NCBI RefSeq assembly: GCF_014646375.1
Contig: NZ_BMNI01000008.1
Coordinates: 62,001 to 126,000 of the forward strand
Length of the DNA: 64,000 nt
DNA from: Nocardioides phosphati
GTDB taxonomy: Bacteria; Actinomycetota; Actinomycetes; Propionibacteriales; Nocardioidaceae
Direction of reading: 5' to 3'
Part shown: positions 8,984-17,535 of the stretch, one piece after another
Position numbering within the stretch: the stretch's first letter is position 1
Layout: each line of letters opens with the position of its first letter
Program-made: the position numbers and the translations under genes
Notes under the pieces: generated by a model
What the model saw: the letters and a program-made list of their open reading frames with translations, nothing else
Told to the model about the DNA's origin: nothing
Database searches by the model: none

Positions 8984-9676
8984 TCAGGCGGCGAGGCGCA
9001 GCGCGCCGAGCGCCTCGCGGTAGCGGAGAGCCACCAGCTCGGCGATCTCGGCGTCGGCGCCGAGCACGTCGGAGACCCAGCGGGCACCGGCATCGGTCGC
9101 GAGCGTCGCGGCCTTGCGCGAGAAGAACCCCGGCGACAGCAGGTACGTCGACACCGCGACGTCGCCGTAAAGCGACGCCTCGGCGACCGCGTCCTCGATG
9201 GAGCGGCCGGCACCGGAGACGGTCGCGACGAGCACGGGCCCGCCCCAGACGGCCGCGAGGTGACGCTGCGCGAGCGCGAGGTCGGGCACCGCGTCGGGGT
9301 CGTTGGAGCCGGCAGCGACCATGACGACCGGGCCGCCGGGGCGTGCGCCGGCCTCCAGCAGCCGGCGCCGCTGCACGCCTGCCAGCACGGGGTCCGGACC
9401 GAGCGGGCGCGTGAGTGCCGCCGGACCGCGCGAGCCGTGCACGGCAGCCGGGATGTCGACCTTCACGTGGAAGCCGGTCGACAGCAGCAGGGGCACCACG
9501 ACGGTCGGCTCGGAGGACCCGGCCAGCACGTCGTTGACGATCGGCGCGCACAGCTCGACGTACGACGTGGTGGCGGGGGCGCCGAGCAGCGCCGAGGCCT
9601 GCGCGGTCAGGTCGGCCGCGATCGCGTTGCCGGCGGTGAGGCGCGTGCCGTGGGCGACGGTGACGAGCCTGCTCAT
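8984..9676 (-). CDS. sirohydrochlorin chelatase-like protein (CbiX/SirB family)
   Basis: The 230-residue protein belongs to the class II chelatase family that inserts metal into the sirohydrochlorin ring. An N-terminal VTVAHGTRLTAGN holds the conserved metal-binding His, PTVVVPLLLSTGFHVKVDIP holds the second His (GFHVK), and a second half with the same fold continues to the end. As the last gene of the nirB-nirD-nnaR operon it most likely supplies iron for siroheme, the cofactor of NirB. The ATG overlaps the upstream stop (ATGA). It is the counterpart of the CbiX-like gene next to nitrite reductase loci in mycobacteria, which supports the role by context. Confidence 0.85.
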   Translation of the reverse strand: MSRLVTVAHGTRLTAGNAIAADLTAQASALLGAPATTSYVELCAPIVNDVLAGSSEPTVVVPLLLSTGFHVKVDIPAAVHGSRGPAALTRPLGPDPVLAGVQRRRLLEAGARPGGPVVMVAAGSNDPDAVPDLALAQRHLAAVWGGPVLVATVSGAGRSIEDAVAEASLYGDVAVSTYLLSPGFFSRKAATLATDAGARWVSDVLGADAEIAELVALRYREALGALRLAA

Positions 9677-10818
9677 GCGTCGACCACCAGTCGGTAGCCG
9701 CGCTTGACGACGGTCTGCACGAGCCGCGTGCCGATGGCGGCACGGAGCCGCGCGACGGCCATCTCGACGGCGTGCTCCGAGGAGGCCTGGCCGGTCGGGA
9801 GGCAGGCCAGCAGGTCGCGCCGGGAGACCACGTGGCCGGGGTTGACGACGAGCGCGTGGAGGACGGCGAGCGGCGCCGGCGAGAGCCGGACGTCGATGCC
9901 GTCGACGAGGATCACGTCGCCGTGGAGGAGCAGGGTGTGGCCCGCGACCTCGAGAGCGGTGCCCTCGCGGCGGGACGGGAGCTCGGTCTCGAGCAGCTTC
10001 ACCATGGCGGCGAGCCGGTTGCGTTCGGGCTGCACGGTGGGCACCCCCCACATCTCGAAGGCAGCAGCGGTGACCGGGCCGACGCAGGTCGCGACGACGT
10101 CGGCCTGGAAGGCCGCGAGGACCTCCTCGCGGCGACCCACGACACCGGCCATCTCCATGAACGCCCCGACGGCGGGCGCCGAGGTGAAGGTGACGGCGTC
10201 GAGCTTGCGGTCGGCGACGTGGTCGACCATGCGGAACACGGGCTCCGGGTCGCCGGCGCCCTCGATCCGGTAGATCGTCACGACGTGGACGTCGGCGCCC
10301 TGGCGCCGGAGCGCGTGCGCGACGTTGTTGAGCGACTGGCCGTGCTCCTGGACGACGATGCGCCGGCCGGTGAGGTCACGCCCACGCAGGTGCGCCAGCA
10401 CGTCCTCGAACGTCTCCGACTCCGGCGACCACAGCTCGCGCAGGCCGTGCGAGCGCAGGGCGCCGACGGACTTCGGGCCGCGGGCCAGGATCTCGGCGTC
10501 GCCGAGCGCGGAGAGCAGCAGGTCCTGCAGGCCCCACGACTCCGCGGCGGTGAACCAGGAGCGGAGGCCGATGCCGGTGGTCGCGACGAAGATGTCGACC
10601 GGTCCACCGAGCACCTCGAGGGTGGCCTGGCGCAGCGCCTCCTCGTCGATCGCGTAGGGCTCGATCGACAGGACAGGGGCCGTCTCGACGACGGCACCGC
10701 GGCGTTCGAGCAGCGCCACCTGCTCCTCGACCTTGCGGGCAGCGGTGACGCCGATGCGGTAGCCGTCGAGCGGGCGGAGCCCCTCCTCGACGGGAGCTTC
10801 GGCGAGCATCGTGGTCAT
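9673..10818 (-). CDS. nnaR: NnaR-type nitrate/nitrite assimilation regulator (HemD-like domain plus winged helix)
   Basis: This 381-residue protein pairs a uroporphyrinogen-III synthase fold (about residues 10-260, e.g. DIFVATTGIGLRSWF and DAVTFTSAPAVGAFME) with a C-terminal OmpR/PhoB-type winged helix (about 285-380). The wing region holds HVVSRRDLLACLP and VKRGYRLVVDA. The same architecture is known for NnaR of Streptomyces and mycobacteria, a regulator that works with GlnR on nitrate/nitrite genes. Whether the HemD half still makes uroporphyrinogen III, or only senses a tetrapyrrole, cannot be told here. It overlaps nirD upstream and the chelatase downstream by four bases each, so it is made with the enzymes it likely controls. 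Confidence 0.87.
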   Translation of the reverse strand: MTTMLAEAPVEEGLRPLDGYRIGVTAARKVEEQVALLERRGAVVETAPVLSIEPYAIDEEALRQATLEVLGGPVDIFVATTGIGLRSWFTAAESWGLQDLLLSALGDAEILARGPKSVGALRSHGLRELWSPESETFEDVLAHLRGRDLTGRRIVVQEHGQSLNNVAHALRRQGADVHVVTIYRIEGAGDPEPVFRMVDHVADRKLDAVTFTSAPAVGAFMEMAGVVGRREEVLAAFQADVVATCVGPVTAAAFEMWGVPTVQPERNRLAAMVKLLETELPSRREGTALEVAGHTLLLHGDVILVDGIDVRLSPAPLAVLHALVVNPGHVVSRRDLLACLPTGQASSEHAVEMAVARLRAAIGTRLVQTVVKRGYRLVVDA

Positions 10819-11183
10819 CCCCTCTTCGGGTGCTTCAGCCTCGGTCCGACCAGCACGACACCATCCTCCACCTTGACCTCGTACGACGGGATGCTGACGC
10901 CCTCGTCGTCGAGGCAGGCGCCGGTGCGGAGGTCGAACGCCTGCTTGTAGACCGGGGAGGCCACGAACGGCGTCTCGCCGCGCGTGCCCACGATGCCGCG
11001 GGCGATCACGCTGGACTTGGAGAACGGGTCGTAGTTGCCCAGCGCGAACACCTGGTCGTCGTACGTCCGGAAGACGGCGACGGCCTGGCCGTGGACGAGG
11101 GCCGTCGCGCCGCGCTCGACCTCGAGCTGGTCGAGACGGCAGACGGGGATGAAGCCGCCGGAGACGGTCGTGGTGCTGGTCAC
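10815..11183 (-). CDS. nirD: nitrite reductase small subunit
   Basis: Small subunit (122 residues) of the cytoplasmic NADH-dependent assimilatory nitrite reductase, partner of NirB. The fold is Rieske-like (FIPVCRLDQLEVERG, AVFRTYDDQVFALGNYDPFS, EVKVEDGVVLVG). The CxH...CxxH cluster ligands are absent, as in other NirD proteins, so it is structural or regulatory rather than an iron-sulfur carrier. GTG at 11183 overlaps the nirB stop in GTGA, and its own stop overlaps the nnaR start. Confidence 0.92.
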   Translation of the reverse strand: MTSTTTVSGGFIPVCRLDQLEVERGATALVHGQAVAVFRTYDDQVFALGNYDPFSKSSVIARGIVGTRGETPFVASPVYKQAFDLRTGACLDDEGVSIPSYEVKVEDGVVLVGPRLKHPKRG

Positions 11184-13768
11184 TGGGGCGCTCCAACCGG
11201 GATGGACGAACCGAGGGAGACGGGCTCGTCGAAGTTGACGGGGCGGATCTGGCCACGGTCCTCGGTGAACGAGATGTTCGGGTCCGGGGTGCCCGGGGCG
11301 TTGATGAACGAGACGAAGCGCGCGAGCTTCTCGGGGTCCTCGAGGGTCGCCTTCCACTCGTCGAAGTACGAGTCGATGTGCTGGGCCATCTCGGCCTCCA
11401 GCTCGGCACCCAGGCCCAGGGCGTCGTCGACGACGATCTCCTTGACCCGCACGATGCCGCCGTCCAGCGAGTCCATCCAGGTCGACGTCCGCTGCAGGCG
11501 GTCGGCGGTGCGGATGTAGTACATGAGGAAGCGGTCGAGGTACTTCATCAGCGTCGCGGAGTCGACGTCCGACGCGAGCAGCTGGGCGTGGGCCGGGATG
11601 GCGCCGCCGTTGCCGCCGACGTACAGGTTCCAGCCCTTCTCCGTCGCGATGACGCCGAAGTCCTTGCCGCGCGCCTCGGCGCACTCGCGGGCGCAGCCGG
11701 AGACGCCGCCCTTGAGCTTGTGCGGCGAGCGCAGGCCGCGGTAGCGCAGCTCGAGCTCGATCGCCATGGCGACGGACTCCTGGACGCCATAGCGGCACCA
11801 CTCGGAGCCGACGCAGGACTTCACCGTGCGCAGCGACTTGCCGTAGGCGTGGCCGGACTCGAAGCCGGCCTCCACGAGGCGCTTCCAGATGTCGGGGAGC
11901 TGCTCGACGCGGGCACCGAACATGTCGATGCGCTGGCCGCCGGTGATCTTCGTGTAGAGGCCGAAGTCGCGGGCGACCTCGCCGATGACGATCAGCTTCT
12001 CAGGCGTGATCTCCCCGCCGGGGATGCGAGGGACGACGGAGTACGTGCCGTTCTTCTGCAGGTTGGCGAGGTAGGCGTCGTTCGTGTCCTGGAGCGAGCC
12101 GACCGTCTTCTTGTCGAGGACGTGGCCGTTGAACTGGCTGGCCAGGATCGAGGCGATGGCCGGCTTGCAGATGTCGCAGCCACGGCCGGTGCCGTGGGCG
12201 GCGACCACCGCGTCGAAGCTGGCGAGCTTGCCGATCTTGATCAGGTCGAAGAGCTCCTGGCGGGAGTGGTCGAAGTGCTCGCAGATCGCCTTCGAGACGG
12301 CCTTGCCCGCCTTCTCCATCTCCTCGGTCAGGAGGTTCTTGAGGATGTTGGTGCAGGAGCCGCAGACGGTGCCCGCCTTCGTGCACTGCTTGATCGCCGG
12401 GACGTCGGTGAGCTCCTCGTCGTGGATCGCCTTGCAGATCTCACCCTTGGTGACGTTCATGCAGGAGCAGACCTGCGCCTCGTCGGGCATGCCGATCTGG
12501 GCGGTGCCACGCGACGCGGGGAGGATCAGGTCCTCGGGGTTCTCCGGCAGCGCCATGCCGCTGGAGACCATCGGCCGCAGGATGCCGTACGACGAGGCGT
12601 CACCCACGAGGATTCCGCCGAGGAGCTGGGTGCAGTCCTCGCTGATGACCAGCTTCTTGTAGATGCCGGCGACCGCGTCGGAGTAGACCAGCTCGAGCGA
12701 GCCCTCGGTGGTCGCGAACGCGTCACCGAAGGAGGCGACGTCGACGCCCATGAGCTTGAGCTTGGTGGACATGTCGGCGCCGAGGAACTCGCCGGCGCCA
12801 CCGAGCAGGTGGTCGGCGGCGACCTCGGCCATGGAGTAACCGGGGGCGACCAGACCGTACATCCGGCCACCGGGGGCCGCGCACTCGCCGATCGCGTAGA
12901 TCGACTCGTCGGAGGTCTGCATGTTCGGGGAGACCAGGATGCCGCCGCGCTCGGCGACCTCGAGGCCGCAGTCGCGGGCCAGCTGGTCGCGCGGGCGGAT
13001 GCCGGCGGAGAAGATGACGATGTCGACGGGGAGGACCTCGTCGTTGTCCTTGAACTTGAGGCCGGAGACCTTGCCGTCGGTGTTGCCCTCGGCGTCCTCG
13101 TCGACGAGCTCTGCGTCGGTGTACCCCTCGATGTATTCGGTCATGACGCCCGTGTGGACGGTGAGGCCGAGCCTCTCGATGTGACGCTTCAGCGTCGCGC
13201 CACCGGCGTCGTCCACCTGGACGGCCATGAGGCGGGGGGCGAGCTCGACGACGTGCGTCTCGACCTCGAGCTGGTGCAGCGCGTTGGCGGCCTCGAGACC
13301 GAGCAGACCGCCACCGATGACGACGCCGGCCTTGGCGGTCTTCGCCGCCTCCTCGATCGCCTGGAGGTCTTCGATCGTGCGGTAGACGAAGACGTTCTGC
13401 AGGTCCTTGCCCGGCACCGGCGGCACGAACGGCGCGGCACCCGTGGCGAGCACGAGCACGTCGTACGCCTGGGTGGTGCCGTCGGAGAGCGCGACCGTCT
13501 TGGCGTCGCGGTCGATCGCGGTGACCTGGGTGTTGAGCACGACCTTCGCCCGCGGGTCCTCGTACTGCCCGCCGGGCAGGAAGGAGAGGGCGTCGGCGCC
13601 GACCTCGTAGTACGACGTGAGGGCAACGCGGTCGTACGCCTCGCGCGGCTCCTCGCCGTAGACGATGACGTCGTAGCGCTCGGTGAGGCCACGCTCGATG
13701 GCGGCCTGGACGAAGCGGTGACCGACCATGCCGTGACCGGCGACAACAAGGGTCTTGCGAGTGCTCAT
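11180..13768 (-). CDS. nirB: nitrite reductase (NADH) large subunit
   Basis: The 862-residue flavo-siroheme enzyme reduces nitrite to ammonium in the cytoplasm with six electrons from NADH. In order it shows an FAD/NADH oxidoreductase domain (about 1-390, GGGLLGLEAANAL), a BFD-like [2Fe-2S] domain (CSCMN...CGSC, about 425-465) and a second short Cys pair (GCDICKP). The ferredoxin-like half-domain and siroheme/[4Fe-4S] domain follow, with CVGSEWC and SGCAREC providing the four cluster cysteines. It heads the nirB-nirD-nnaR-chelatase operon. The promoter region carries a TAGCGT -10 (13796-13801) and a GlnR-like operator. Confidence 0.96.
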   Translation of the reverse strand: MSTRKTLVVAGHGMVGHRFVQAAIERGLTERYDVIVYGEEPREAYDRVALTSYYEVGADALSFLPGGQYEDPRAKVVLNTQVTAIDRDAKTVALSDGTTQAYDVLVLATGAAPFVPPVPGKDLQNVFVYRTIEDLQAIEEAAKTAKAGVVIGGGLLGLEAANALHQLEVETHVVELAPRLMAVQVDDAGGATLKRHIERLGLTVHTGVMTEYIEGYTDAELVDEDAEGNTDGKVSGLKFKDNDEVLPVDIVIFSAGIRPRDQLARDCGLEVAERGGILVSPNMQTSDESIYAIGECAAPGGRMYGLVAPGYSMAEVAADHLLGGAGEFLGADMSTKLKLMGVDVASFGDAFATTEGSLELVYSDAVAGIYKKLVISEDCTQLLGGILVGDASSYGILRPMVSSGMALPENPEDLILPASRGTAQIGMPDEAQVCSCMNVTKGEICKAIHDEELTDVPAIKQCTKAGTVCGSCTNILKNLLTEEMEKAGKAVSKAICEHFDHSRQELFDLIKIGKLASFDAVVAAHGTGRGCDICKPAIASILASQFNGHVLDKKTVGSLQDTNDAYLANLQKNGTYSVVPRIPGGEITPEKLIVIGEVARDFGLYTKITGGQRIDMFGARVEQLPDIWKRLVEAGFESGHAYGKSLRTVKSCVGSEWCRYGVQESVAMAIELELRYRGLRSPHKLKGGVSGCARECAEARGKDFGVIATEKGWNLYVGGNGGAIPAHAQLLASDVDSATLMKYLDRFLMYYIRTADRLQRTSTWMDSLDGGIVRVKEIVVDDALGLGAELEAEMAQHIDSYFDEWKATLEDPEKLARFVSFINAPGTPDPNISFTEDRGQIRPVNFDEPVSLGSSIPVGAPQ

Positions 13769-13795
13769 GGGGACCTGCCTTTCAGCTCGGTCCCT

Positions 13796-13859
13796 ACGCT
13801 AAGCAGGCAGTGTGGCCCCGGAGTTTCCGAATGTTTCGGTGAGGAAACAGATGCCTCAC
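13796..13859 (-). promoter_or_regulatory. nirB promoter with GlnR-like operator
   Basis: On the minus strand a TAGCGT -10 (13796-13801) gives a leader of about 20 bases. The pentamers GTTTC, GAAAC and CTCAC (plus-strand reading: 13833, 13844, 13855) are each separated by six bases, the 11-bp rhythm of GlnR boxes. The last base of the -10 and the first GTTTC are separated by exactly 31 bp, the same as upstream of narK. A further GTTTC lies at 13874. Activation under nitrogen limitation is the likely output; whether GlnR, NnaR or both bind is inferred. Confidence 0.65.
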
Positions 13860-14000
13860 CCTCCGGCCCGAATGTTTCAGGCAGCGCGTTCCCCCGCTCA
13901 GCGCACCCACGGGACGAGGCGCGGCTCACACGGGGCCGACACGGTCCTCACCCGGGGCCCACGCCGCTGACGCGCGCTGCCCGGGCGACCGCTCGTCGCG

Positions 14001-15407
14001 TCAGACGGGGGTGCGCGCCGCCTCGATGAGCTCGCGCACGACCGAGCCGCAGCCGCCGCAGCCCGTGGTGGCGCGGGTCTTCTCCTTGGCCTCCGCGAAG
14101 GTCCGGCAGGAGCGGATCCGCCCGGCGCTGACGCCCGCGCACGCGCAGACCTCGGCGTCGTCGGGAAGCAGGATGGAGCTGTCGCCCTCGGGCCGGTCGG
14201 CCATCAGCAGCTCGCCCGGCTCGGCGTCGGCCAGGATCGTGCGCCGGTCGAAGAGCTGGGTGATCAGGCCGATGCGCGACAGGTCGCCGATCAGGGTTCC
14301 GGCGACGATGACGTTGCCGTCGACCACCAGCTTGCGGTGCGTGCCGACGATCGGGTTGGTCACCTCGACGACGTCACCCTCGGTGTGCTCGGGGTCGCCC
14401 AGGACGGCGACGTCGAGGCCCGTGGCACGCAGCCGTGCGACCGAGCGGGAGCCTTCGTACTTCACGTCCTCGCCGGTCAGGTGCGCGGCGAGCAGGCCCG
14501 CCTGCTCCCACGCGGGCGGCACGAAGCCGGTCACCTTGCCGGCGTGCTCGGCGCAGTCTCCGATCGCGAAGATCGCGTCGTCGTCGACCGACTCGAGACG
14601 GTCGCCGACGACGACGCCACGGCGTACGGTCAGGCCGGCACGGCGGGCCAGGGCGGTCGACGGGCGGCCGCCGGCGGTGAGCACGACGAGGTCGGTCTCG
14701 AGCATGAAGCCGTTGTCGAGCTTCAGGCCCTCCTCCGTCAGGCGTACGGCGCGGGCGCCGGTGTAGACCTCGGTGCCGAGCTTCTTGAGGTGGCGCTTGA
14801 GGACGGTGCCGCCACGACGGTCGACCTGCTGCGACAGCAGGTGCTCGGTGCCCTCGACGACCTCGGTGGTGACGCCGCGGACGCTGAGCGCACGCGCGAC
14901 CTGGAGGCCGAGCAGGCCACCGCCGACGACGACGGCACGCGAGCCCTCGGGCAACGCGTCGACGGCCTCGATCAGCCGCTCGCAGTCGGCGAGGCTGCGG
15001 AAGGCGTGGACCTTGGGGTGGAGCGCGCCGTCGAGCTGCACGAGGCCGCGGATCGGGGGCAGCGTCGGGATGGCGCCGGTCGCGAGGACCAGCTTGTCGA
15101 ACTCGATCTTGGTGCCGTCGACCAGCATCACGTCGCGCAGCTCGCGCTCGATCTCGAGCACGCGCGCACCCGTGCGCAGGTCGATGCCCTGCGCGGCGTA
15201 CCACTCCGGCTGGCGCAGCGTGAGCGCGTCGATCGGGTGCGTGCCCTCGAGCACGGCCGACAGCAGGATCCGGTTGTACGCCGGGTGGTCCTCGTCGCCG
15301 AGCACGGTGATGTCACCGTCGTAGCGGCGCGCCACGAGCTCCTCGACCAGCCGGGTCGTCGCCATGCCGTTGCCGACGATGACCAGACGCTCTCGCTTGT
15401 TGCTCAT
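14001..15407 (-). CDS. FAD/NAD(P)H oxidoreductase with BFD-like [2Fe-2S] domain, nitrate reductase partner
   Basis: The 468-residue flavoprotein has two Rossmann motifs (VIVGNGMATTRL and VVVGGGLLGLQVARAL) and an FAD-contact DAIFAIGDCAEH. It closes with a BFD-like [2Fe-2S] domain (VCACAGVSAG...CRTF...TTGCGGCG). This is the domain set of NasB-type electron donors that pass electrons from NAD(P)H to assimilatory nitrate reductase. It overlaps the nitrate reductase gene by four bases (ATGA), so a 1:1 complex is likely. The N-terminal half resembles that of NirB (11180-13768), suggesting an old duplication of the flavin module. Confidence 0.88.
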   Translation of the reverse strand: MSNKRERLVIVGNGMATTRLVEELVARRYDGDITVLGDEDHPAYNRILLSAVLEGTHPIDALTLRQPEWYAAQGIDLRTGARVLEIERELRDVMLVDGTKIEFDKLVLATGAIPTLPPIRGLVQLDGALHPKVHAFRSLADCERLIEAVDALPEGSRAVVVGGGLLGLQVARALSVRGVTTEVVEGTEHLLSQQVDRRGGTVLKRHLKKLGTEVYTGARAVRLTEEGLKLDNGFMLETDLVVLTAGGRPSTALARRAGLTVRRGVVVGDRLESVDDDAIFAIGDCAEHAGKVTGFVPPAWEQAGLLAAHLTGEDVKYEGSRSVARLRATGLDVAVLGDPEHTEGDVVEVTNPIVGTHRKLVVDGNVIVAGTLIGDLSRIGLITQLFDRRTILADAEPGELLMADRPEGDSSILLPDDAEVCACAGVSAGRIRSCRTFAEAKEKTRATTGCGGCGSVVRELIEAARTPV

Positions 15408-17497
15408 GCCGTTGCCGCACCTTCCGCCGCAGTGATCCGGGCTGCGCAGACCTTGAACTCCGGCATCCGGGAGTAGGGGTCGAGCGCGTCGTTGGTCAGC
15501 TTGTTGGCACCCACCCAGTGGAACGGCACGAAGACCGTGTCGGGCCGGATGGTGGTGACAACCCTGACCGGGGCCACCATGACACCACGTCGCGTCTCGA
15601 GCGTCACCGACATGCCCTCGACGTAGCCGGCGCGTCGCGCCAGCGTCGGGTGCATCTCGATGAAGGCGCCGTCGTCGGGCAGGTCCTTGACCCGGCGGGT
15701 CTGGGCGCCCGACTGGTACTGCGCGAGCACGCGGCCCGTGGTGAGGAAGAGGGGGTACTCCGCGTCGGGGACCTCGGCCGGGCCGTGGTGCTCGACGGCG
15801 ATGAACTTCGCCCGCCTGTCGGGGGTGAAGAAACGGTCGGCGAAGAGCCGCTCGGTGCCGACCGTGCCGTCGGCGTTGACCTGGCCGGCGGGTGCGGGCC
15901 AGAAGACGCCCTTCTGCTCGCGGACCAGGTCGTAGGTGATGCCGGAGTAGTCGGCCTTGCCGCCCGCGCTGGCGCGGCCGAGCTCGGCGAAGATCTCCTC
16001 CGGCTCGGTGGAGAAGGCGACCGGCGACTTGAGCCGCTCGGCGAGGCCGCTGATCAGGTCGAGGTCGCTGCGGACGCCCGCCGGCGGCGTGACCGCCTGG
16101 TGGCGCAGGATCACGCGACCCTCGAGGTTGGTCATCGTGCCGGTCTCCTCGGCCCACTGCGTGACCGGGAAGATCACGTCGGCGCGCGCCGCCGTCTCGC
16201 TCATCACCATGTCGGCGACGACGAGCAGGTCGAGCGCATCGAGCCGCTCCCCCACGTGGTTGGCGTTGGGGGCGCTGACGATGATGTTGGAGCCGAAGAC
16301 CAGCAGCGCCTTGGGCCCGTCCTCCTGGCCGAGCGCGTCGAGCAGCTCGTACGCCGAGCGGCCCTTGCCGGGGATCGACGCAGGGTCGACACCCCACACG
16401 CCGGCGACGTGCTCGCGCGCGGCCGGGTCGTCGATCATCCGGTAGCCGGGCAGCTGGTCAGCCTTCTGGCCGTGCTCGCGACCGCCCTGGCCGTTGCCCT
16501 GGCCGGTGAGGCAGCCGTAGCCGGCGTACTGCTTGCCGGGCATGCCGAGCGCGAGGGCGATGTTGATCCAGGCCACGACGGTGTCGGCGCCCTGCGCCTG
16601 CTGCTCCGCGCCGCGGGCGGTGAGGATGGTGACCTTCTCCGCGGTGCCGAGGAGCTCGGCGAGCTCGCGGAGCTCGGGGGCCGTGATGCCGGTGACGCGC
16701 TCGCCGCGCTCGGGCCACCAGGCCATGACGGAGGCCTTGACGTCGTCCCAGCCGGTGGTGCGCGCGGCGACGTACTCCTCGTCGACGTGGCCGTTGCCGA
16801 TGATCAGGTGGAGCAGCGTCTGCGCGAGGGCCAGGTCGGAGCCCGGGGTCGGCTGCAGCACGACGTCGGCCTTGTCGGCGGTCGAGGTGCGGCGCGGGTC
16901 GATGACGACGACCTTGCCGCCGTTCTCGCGGAGCTTGACGAGGTGGCGCGCGGCGGGCGGCATCGTCTCGGCGAGGTTGGAGCCGACCAGGACCAGCACG
17001 TCGGTCTGCTCGATGTCGGCGAGCGGGAACGGCAGGCCGCGGTCGACGCCGAAGGCACGGATGCCGGCGTTGGCCGCGGAGCTCATGCACCAGCGGCCGT
17101 TGTAGTCGATCTGGCTCGTGCCCACGGCGACGCGGGCGAACTTGCCGAGCTGGTAGGCCTTCTCGTTGGTCAGCCCGCCGCCACCGAAGATGCCGATCGA
17201 GTCCGGCCCGTGATCGTCACGGAGCTCGGTGAGCCGGCCGGCGACGAAGTCGAGCGCCTCGTCCCACGGCACCGCCCGGTACTCCCCCGTCGCGTCGTCC
17301 TTGATCAGCGGCGTGGTGATCCGCTCCGGGTGCTTGAGCAGCTGCGCGGACGTGAAGCCCTTGCGGCACATGGCGCCCTGGTTGACCGGGAACTCCGGCC
17401 ACTCCGAGACTTCGACGGTGCCCCCACGAGTGGCCGGTCCGGACAGCCGCATGCCGCACTGCAGGGAGCAGTAGGGGCAGTGGGTGGTGGTGCTCAT
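15404..17497 (-). CDS. assimilatory nitrate reductase catalytic subunit
   Basis: Molybdopterin-bisMGD oxidoreductase of 697 residues that reduces nitrate to nitrite in the cytoplasm. The N-terminal [4Fe-4S] site is C7-x2-C10-x3-C14 with Cys44 in GAMCRKG. The probable molybdenum ligand is Cys in NGRWCMSSAANAG. Further MGD-binding segments are VLVGSNLAETMPP, GYGCLTGQGNGQGGREHGQ and the C-terminal FHWVGANKLTNDALDP. It has no signal peptide, matching an assimilatory (NasC/NarB-like) enzyme rather than a periplasmic one. A strong AGGAG Shine-Dalgarno precedes ATG 17497. It is followed by its flavoprotein partner and lies 38 bp downstream of the transporter gene, so the three probably form one operon. 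Confidence 0.93.
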   Translation of the reverse strand: MSTTTHCPYCSLQCGMRLSGPATRGGTVEVSEWPEFPVNQGAMCRKGFTSAQLLKHPERITTPLIKDDATGEYRAVPWDEALDFVAGRLTELRDDHGPDSIGIFGGGGLTNEKAYQLGKFARVAVGTSQIDYNGRWCMSSAANAGIRAFGVDRGLPFPLADIEQTDVLVLVGSNLAETMPPAARHLVKLRENGGKVVVIDPRRTSTADKADVVLQPTPGSDLALAQTLLHLIIGNGHVDEEYVAARTTGWDDVKASVMAWWPERGERVTGITAPELRELAELLGTAEKVTILTARGAEQQAQGADTVVAWINIALALGMPGKQYAGYGCLTGQGNGQGGREHGQKADQLPGYRMIDDPAAREHVAGVWGVDPASIPGKGRSAYELLDALGQEDGPKALLVFGSNIIVSAPNANHVGERLDALDLLVVADMVMSETAARADVIFPVTQWAEETGTMTNLEGRVILRHQAVTPPAGVRSDLDLISGLAERLKSPVAFSTEPEEIFAELGRASAGGKADYSGITYDLVREQKGVFWPAPAGQVNADGTVGTERLFADRFFTPDRRAKFIAVEHHGPAEVPDAEYPLFLTTGRVLAQYQSGAQTRRVKDLPDDGAFIEMHPTLARRAGYVEGMSVTLETRRGVMVAPVRVVTTIRPDTVFVPFHWVGANKLTNDALDPYSRMPEFKVCAARITAAEGAATA

Positions 17498-17535
17498 GGG
17501 ATCTCCTCGACGGGCAGCGGGCAGGCCCGACTGTG

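Noticed and set aside
9673..11409. Long in-frame extension of nnaR through nirD into nirB
   Set aside because: The extra N-terminal part is Arg/Pro-rich frame shadow. The real start is the ATG overlapping the nirD stop.
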